Origin: Clostridia bacterium
GTDB lineage: Bacteria; Bacillota; Clostridia; UMGS1810
NCBI GenBank assembly: GCA_016293435.1
Contig: JAEDEG010000050.1
Location: 1-17,619, forward strand
Direction: 5' to 3'
DNA: 17,619 bases
Position numbers and translations under genes: made by a program. How positions within the stretch are numbered: the first letter of the stretch is position 1; each line of letters starts with the position of its first letter. This document shows, piece by piece, positions 13,544-17,619 of this stretch. The notes under the pieces are model-generated. The model saw nothing but the letters and a program-made list of their open reading frames with translations, was not told the DNA's origin and made no database searches.

Positions 13544-16500
13544 CTATATGTAATATCGGCTAAGTGCCAACGGTTTCAGATTAAAACTCCAAACAAAGGT
13601 TCTGACATATGCCGCTTCTTCCGGGATAGTCGTCGAATTGACAAATGCTGCTTCAGTTTGGATAACGGTCTTTTTGTCAGGTATCAGGTTCAAAATTTTT
13701 CCGGATTCATCATAAAATACAGTTATAAATCGTATTTCTTCCCCATACATTTCAAAGTCTTCGATAAATACAACCGTATTTCGCAGTGAATTTTCCGCTG
13801 CACTAATCGAAAGCCTTGGCAATGAGTTATCAGCATCAAAACGGGTTATATCAAAATCTTTGTATGAAATCTGAGAACCGCTTTGTACGCTAATGTATTG
13901 CAGTTTGACACAAAGGAATGAATCAATCAGCTCCGAAACATATTTGTAAACACATTTGCCGTCAACGTAATAATAAAGTGTGCCGTTTAGCGTGTCGACA
14001 TATACTTTGAGATTATACCAATGGTCTTTATTGTAAGTTCCGCCGGATATGACGGCTCCGTGATCCATAACCCTTATACCGCTGCCGTACCATTCTTTGT
14101 CACTGTTTAAAAATTCAAAATTAACAATTCCCGTAAGGTTTGAGAGTTTGACATCACAGCTCACACATATCACAGTTCCCCTAAGAGCTTTTTCCACCAG
14201 GTCATTGCGGTAGCCGAGTGTGATTTCGCTCATGCCGTCGGAGGTTATTGTATAACTTTCGCCGTCGGATATGCCGTCTCCGTATCGGTAAAACCGCCAG
14301 TTATCCGCAAAATAAATATTTTGGCCGTTGTAGTTTGCAAGAGTGTTTGAAAAAATCGTTTCTTTTTTGTATTGTGAGATATTTACGGTTTTTTTTCGTT
14401 CTGTCTTTGCTCCGTTTCCGGATATAACATTAAGCACAACTTCAACATCAGCACTCAGATTGTCATCTATCCGCACAGGCATCGTCTTACTTACTCCGCC
14501 CGGCAAATTTTCAAGTTCTGCATAGCGTCTGCCGTTTATTGTTATGTATGCACCACGATTGTTTTGCGGAATCTGCACCGATGCAAAGAAATCTCTTTCG
14601 GGTGAAATGTATACATCGGATAAAACAGCCTCAATATCTTCCGAAGTTTCGGGCACTCCCCACTCAGCTATAGGCTCAAAACTGAGGTCGGTGGGAGTGT
14701 AGCTTTCATTTTGCGGAATAAGTTTTACACTGATGTTTACATTGCCATCTGCTTCGGGAATATGTACCGTGAGCTTTGTAACACCGGTGTTTTCTGCCTG
14801 ACCTGCCACAACGGGCGATGATTCGAGCGGTTTTGCTTCCATTACGCAAAGCTCATATCCGGGTGCATCGCAGTAAACCTGCACCTTGAGCGACCTTCCG
14901 CTTTGAGTAAGAACGGCTGTCTTGTTGTCGGCAATCTCTATATCCGCATAGGTGTGCATAAACCAATAGAGCTCTGATGTGCCTTTGAGGTTTATTTCAT
15001 CCTGAACGGTATATGTATTGCGGCCGTCTCCGAAATAATAGCCGCGGCTGTATGAATTGACATCACGGTCATATGCATCGGTAAGATCATACACCGCCAT
15101 TGCACCGCCGTTTTTCGACACATATTGAGTCAGACGCGAACGTGCACCGATTTTTTGACCGTAGTATGTGTCGGAATCTATTTTTGGATTGATAACCAAA
15201 CAATTTTCTCCCTCGGGGCGTTTTCGGTATATCCGATAGCCGTTTTTGCCGAAATATGACGGAAGTGAATAATCGTCACCGCCAAGGTCGATTGCCCACA
15301 TTACCCCCTCCGACTCAAACATAAACTCTCCAAGGTCGAGCATATCGTGAGTTATGCCTGTTCTTCCGGCGTGGAATCCACAGAAGGTGCTGTCGGTTTC
15401 ATAAAAGCTCCGTCTGAACGAGCCGCACTCTGCCGAATAAAAATATTTGTCGGGACAAACACCGCTTGTGTCTATTTCACCCAGGGCATCACGTGCCTTG
15501 CTTGTGTAAAATATTCTCCGCAGCGGAGTTCCGGAATTGTTTACAAGAGCTTTTACAAGAGGGGTTGTTTTGTTGTAGCGGTATGCTGTCCAGTATGGAA
15601 AATATGAGCTTGCCAGTTCTTTTGCACTATCGTGAAAATTCATTCCCTGACGATCTGTCTGCATATAGGTGAAAAAATCTGCCATATCCGCAAATCCTCC
15701 ATATGTGCCCAGATTATAGTCTGTGCCGCAGCATATAAAGAGTGCCTCTATTGCTATTGTAAGATTATTCAGCAGATATTCCGAATATCCGAGACCTTCA
15801 AAAAATCCGCCGTCGGGATAATACATCGAAGCGGCAATTTCGTTGGATTTTATAAGACACCCCATAAGATATTCCGACTCTTCCCTCATATCCTCTTCAT
15901 CTGCAAAGGCAAGAGCAAGTGCCATCATACCACCGCCTATAACTCCCGAAAAGTTGTCGCGGATTCCTGTCCAACGTGGGGGGAGTTCACCGTTGTAGGA
16001 TTTTATCGTGTCGGCGTAGGGCATACGGCGTACAGCATCCTTTATCAAAGCCGCCGACCGGCGGAGCTCTTCTGTGGACTGCATATAGTCATAAAATGCG
16101 TCATAGCCCATTGCCATGCCCATAGCATAGTGACCTGTTGTGAGATTGGAAACGGTAATTCCGAGATTTTCCCACGAGGCAAAATGTTCCATATATTCCA
16201 CGCCGCGCTGTGCATATTTTTCTTCTCCCGAAACAAGGTAGCCGAATGCAAGCCTTTCCATATACTGCTGAAATTGCGTTGCCTGACTTTGTTTTTGGTC
16301 ATCGGGACAGTTGTCAGTAAACTTGAAATTGGATTTATACAAGTTTTCAGCCGATGAAACAGCATTTGCAACAGCATACGACATATCACCGTCTGACTTT
16401 GATTTTTGTAGAATATATTCCACGTCATCTGCCGACAAAAGTATACGAGGATGCTCACCGGCAGAAATATTGCTTTCAAAATCCTCCATCATCCGACTTC

Positions 16501-17619
16501 CGTAATGCTCCGTCTCAAACGCAACCGAGTGAGAATAGATGTTGCCGTCAAAATCGGTGGCTTCAAGTCTGAGAATATGACTTCCAAAACCGACGCACCC
16601 AAACGGTACGGTATAGGTTTCGTTATCTCCCGTTCCCAAAGTAATCGGAGTCTGGAGCTTATCATCAATATACAAATCGGCAAACTTTAGTGAATCGGAA
16701 ACGGTAAGCACCGCTTCCATACGGTCACCGTAGCCCAGAACATCTCCGAACACGGGCGACAAAATCCGACACCGAATATCCGATGAATCATAGCTTGCAT
16801 CATACACAGAAAAATACTTTTTTGCATCGATATATCCGTCTTTATACTTAACCGTGGTCACGATTGACAGATTCGCCTGCTCGGGAAGCAAATTTTTGAG
16901 CTTTATGATAAGGTTTGCATTTTCGTCGAGCTCTGCACTCTCAAGCTCCAATTCTCTGTTTCCGCAATAAATTCTGGGCATTGTGGTCTGATTGAGAGAA
17001 TAGTATGGAATGTTGACATCGAATTTCAGCTCTGAATTACTGTTCTTTACTACATCATTTTCGGCAATCACAAATTCACCATCATCATTTTTGTAGCTTA
17101 CATTCCAAAATCCCTCATACACATTTTGCTGAGCAAGATATACATTGTCTAAAGCAAAACCGTAAGGCTCCTGTGTTCCGTATACAAAAGCCTGAAAACG
17201 GATAATCATAATACGGTTAGTGGGGGTTGAGCTTGTATGAGATCTTTTGTCATACACCTGCTCACCGTCTATCCACATATCCTCAACTCCGTTTGGCACA
17301 TCCACAATATGCTTCACGTGCATCCATTCGCCTTTTTTGTATTCAAAATCCGTGTCTTTTATATATCCGTCTGCCGCAAACAATCTCGATGAACCTATCG
17401 TACCAAACTGGTTTTGAGCATTTTTGGTTTCTATTCCGCATTCGCATCCCCCGTCAACCCTGATGTCATATTCTAAAATCACCCTGCCGGTGAGAGCCAG
17501 TGCGGATGTGCTGATATAAATATATGCTGACGAACGGTTACTAACCGTAATATTTGTAATCGGGCCGTCTCTGTATACACCTGCGGCTCCGTTTTCATCG
17601 CCGTCTTTTCCCTCATAAA
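13544..17619 (-). CDS. Heparinase II/III-like polysaccharide lyase, large modular protein, N-terminus outside window
   Basis: About 1357 residues are visible; the frame stays open to the window edge, so the true start and any signal peptide are missing. The internal GTG at 17482 is not the start; numbers below count from it. Domains: a lectin-like domain (about -45 to 120, with GEWMHVKHIVDV), an Ig-like module (about 246-325), the lyase helical domain (about 343-660) beginning GEHPRILLSADDVEYIL and containing TTGHYAMGMAMGYD (H451, Y452) and RDNFSGVIGGG (N510), and a heparinase II/III-type beta domain (about 675-880) with FHAGRTGITHDMLDLGEF (H703, H712), WAIDLGGDDYSLPSYFG and YRKRPEGEN. More beta-sandwich regions follow, one with DHWYNLKVYVD (about 1153-1163), and a C-terminal tail ending AYVRTFVW...LKPLAL. 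The family cleaves uronic-acid-containing polysaccharides by beta-elimination. Assignment of the catalytic residues is by pattern and the substrate is unknown. It is probably extracellular and co-transcribed with the downstream oxidoreductase gene. Confidence 0.87.
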   Translation of the reverse strand, partial: YEGKDGDENGAAGVYRDGPITNITVSNRSSAYIYISTSALALTGRVILEYDIRVDGGCECGIETKNAQNQFGTIGSSRLFAADGYIKDTDFEYKKGEWMHVKHIVDVPNGVEDMWIDGEQVYDKRSHTSSTPTNRIMIIRFQAFVYGTQEPYGFALDNVYLAQQNVYEGFWNVSYKNDDGEFVIAENDVVKNSNSELKFDVNIPYYSLNQTTMPRIYCGNRELELESAELDENANLIIKLKNLLPEQANLSIVTTVKYKDGYIDAKKYFSVYDASYDSSDIRCRILSPVFGDVLGYGDRMEAVLTVSDSLKFADLYIDDKLQTPITLGTGDNETYTVPFGCVGFGSHILRLEATDFDGNIYSHSVAFETEHYGSRMMEDFESNISAGEHPRILLSADDVEYILQKSKSDGDMSYAVANAVSSAENLYKSNFKFTDNCPDDQKQSQATQFQQYMERLAFGYLVSGEEKYAQRGVEYMEHFASWENLGITVSNLTTGHYAMGMAMGYDAFYDYMQSTEELRRSAALIKDAVRRMPYADTIKSYNGELPPRWTGIRDNFSGVIGGGMMALALAFADEEDMREESEYLMGCLIKSNEIAASMYYPDGGFFEGLGYSEYLLNNLTIAIEALFICCGTDYNLGTYGGFADMADFFTYMQTDRQGMNFHDSAKELASSYFPYWTAYRYNKTTPLVKALVNNSGTPLRRIFYTSKARDALGEIDTSGVCPDKYFYSAECGSFRRSFYETDSTFCGFHAGRTGITHDMLDLGEFMFESEGVMWAIDLGGDDYSLPSYFGKNGYRIYRKRPEGENCLVINPKIDSDTYYGQKIGARSRLTQYVSKNGGAMAVYDLTDAYDRDVNSYSRGYYFGDGRNTYTVQDEINLKGTSELYWFMHTYADIEIADNKTAVLTQSGRSLKVQVYCDAPGYELCVMEAKPLESSPVVAGQAENTGVTKLTVHIPEADGNVNISVKLIPQNESYTPTDLSFEPIAEWGVPETSEDIEAVLSDVYISPERDFFASVQIPQNNRGAYITINGRRYAELENLPGGVSKTMPVRIDDNLSADVEVVLNVISGNGAKTERKKTVNISQYKKETIFSNTLANYNGQNIYFADNWRFYRYGDGISDGESYTITSDGMSEITLGYRNDLVEKALRGTVICVSCDVKLSNLTGIVNFEFLNSDKEWYGSGIRVMDHGAVISGGTYNKDHWYNLKVYVDTLNGTLYYYVDGKCVYKYVSELIDSFLCVKLQYISVQSGSQISYKDFDITRFDADNSLPRLSISAAENSLRNTVVFIEDFEMYGEEIRFITVFYDESGKILNLIPDKKTVIQTEAAFVNSTTIPEEAAYVRTFVWSFNLKPLALSRYYI

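Noticed and set aside
15632..16357. Plus-strand open frame of 241 codons inside the lyase gene
   Set aside because: Antisense to conserved lyase motifs, with a composition typical of reverse-strand frames and no recognisable domain.
17480..17482. GTG as start codon of the lyase
   Set aside because: The frame remains open upstream to the window edge and encodes continuous beta-sandwich-like protein, so the gene begins outside the window.
1..17619. CRISPR arrays, tRNA or rRNA genes, transposase genes
   Set aside because: I looked for regularly spaced repeats, cloverleaf-like sequences and transposase motifs and saw none that hold up.

Overview
The window most likely comes from an anaerobic, fermentative Clostridia-type bacterium (Bacillota). 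The evidence is strong AGGAGG-type ribosome binding sites, AT-rich intergenic DNA with sigma-A-like promoters, and an NADH/ferredoxin-linked [FeFe]-hydrogenase operon of the layout usual in clostridia. All twelve genes I can support lie on the minus strand, so transcription runs from right (17619) to left (1). I cannot name a genus from the sequence alone.

Right part (about 10.1-17.6 kb), glycan-related: a large heparinase II/III-like polysaccharide lyase, cut off by the window edge so that its N-terminus is missing, is followed after a short gap by a Gfo/Idh/MocA-family oxidoreductase. Next comes a secreted, multi-domain, apparently non-catalytic 735-residue protein with its own promoter and a clear intrinsic terminator. 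The lyase and the 735-residue protein share an Ig-like module and a C-terminal tail module, so they probably belong to one extracellular glycan-handling set.

Middle (about 8.4-10.05 kb): a dGTPase-like HD-domain gene sits behind a strong predicted promoter and a leader of about 285 nt. The leader carries consecutive hairpins; one is followed by a U-run and could act as an attenuator, or the whole set could be a small palindromic repeat element.

Left part (1-8.35 kb), hydrogen metabolism. First comes a tight five-gene cassette: a DRTGG-domain protein, a SpoIIAB/RsbW-like GHKL ATPase, an HydS-like [FeFe]-hydrogenase-related Fe-S protein, a second DRTGG protein, and a PHP-domain phosphoesterase. 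After a 140-bp gap with an extended -10 promoter comes the hydrogenase operon: NuoE-like HydC/HndA, a second GHKL ATPase, an HndB-like ferredoxin, NuoF-like HydB/HndC, and the catalytic HydA/HndD. The last gene is followed by a terminator hairpin. The operon would couple NADH and reduced ferredoxin oxidation to H2 formation. The cassette upstream looks like a redox/H2 sensing or regulatory unit for it. Its individual domains are recognisable, but I know of no established mechanism for them acting together, and it is the best candidate in this window for an undescribed system.
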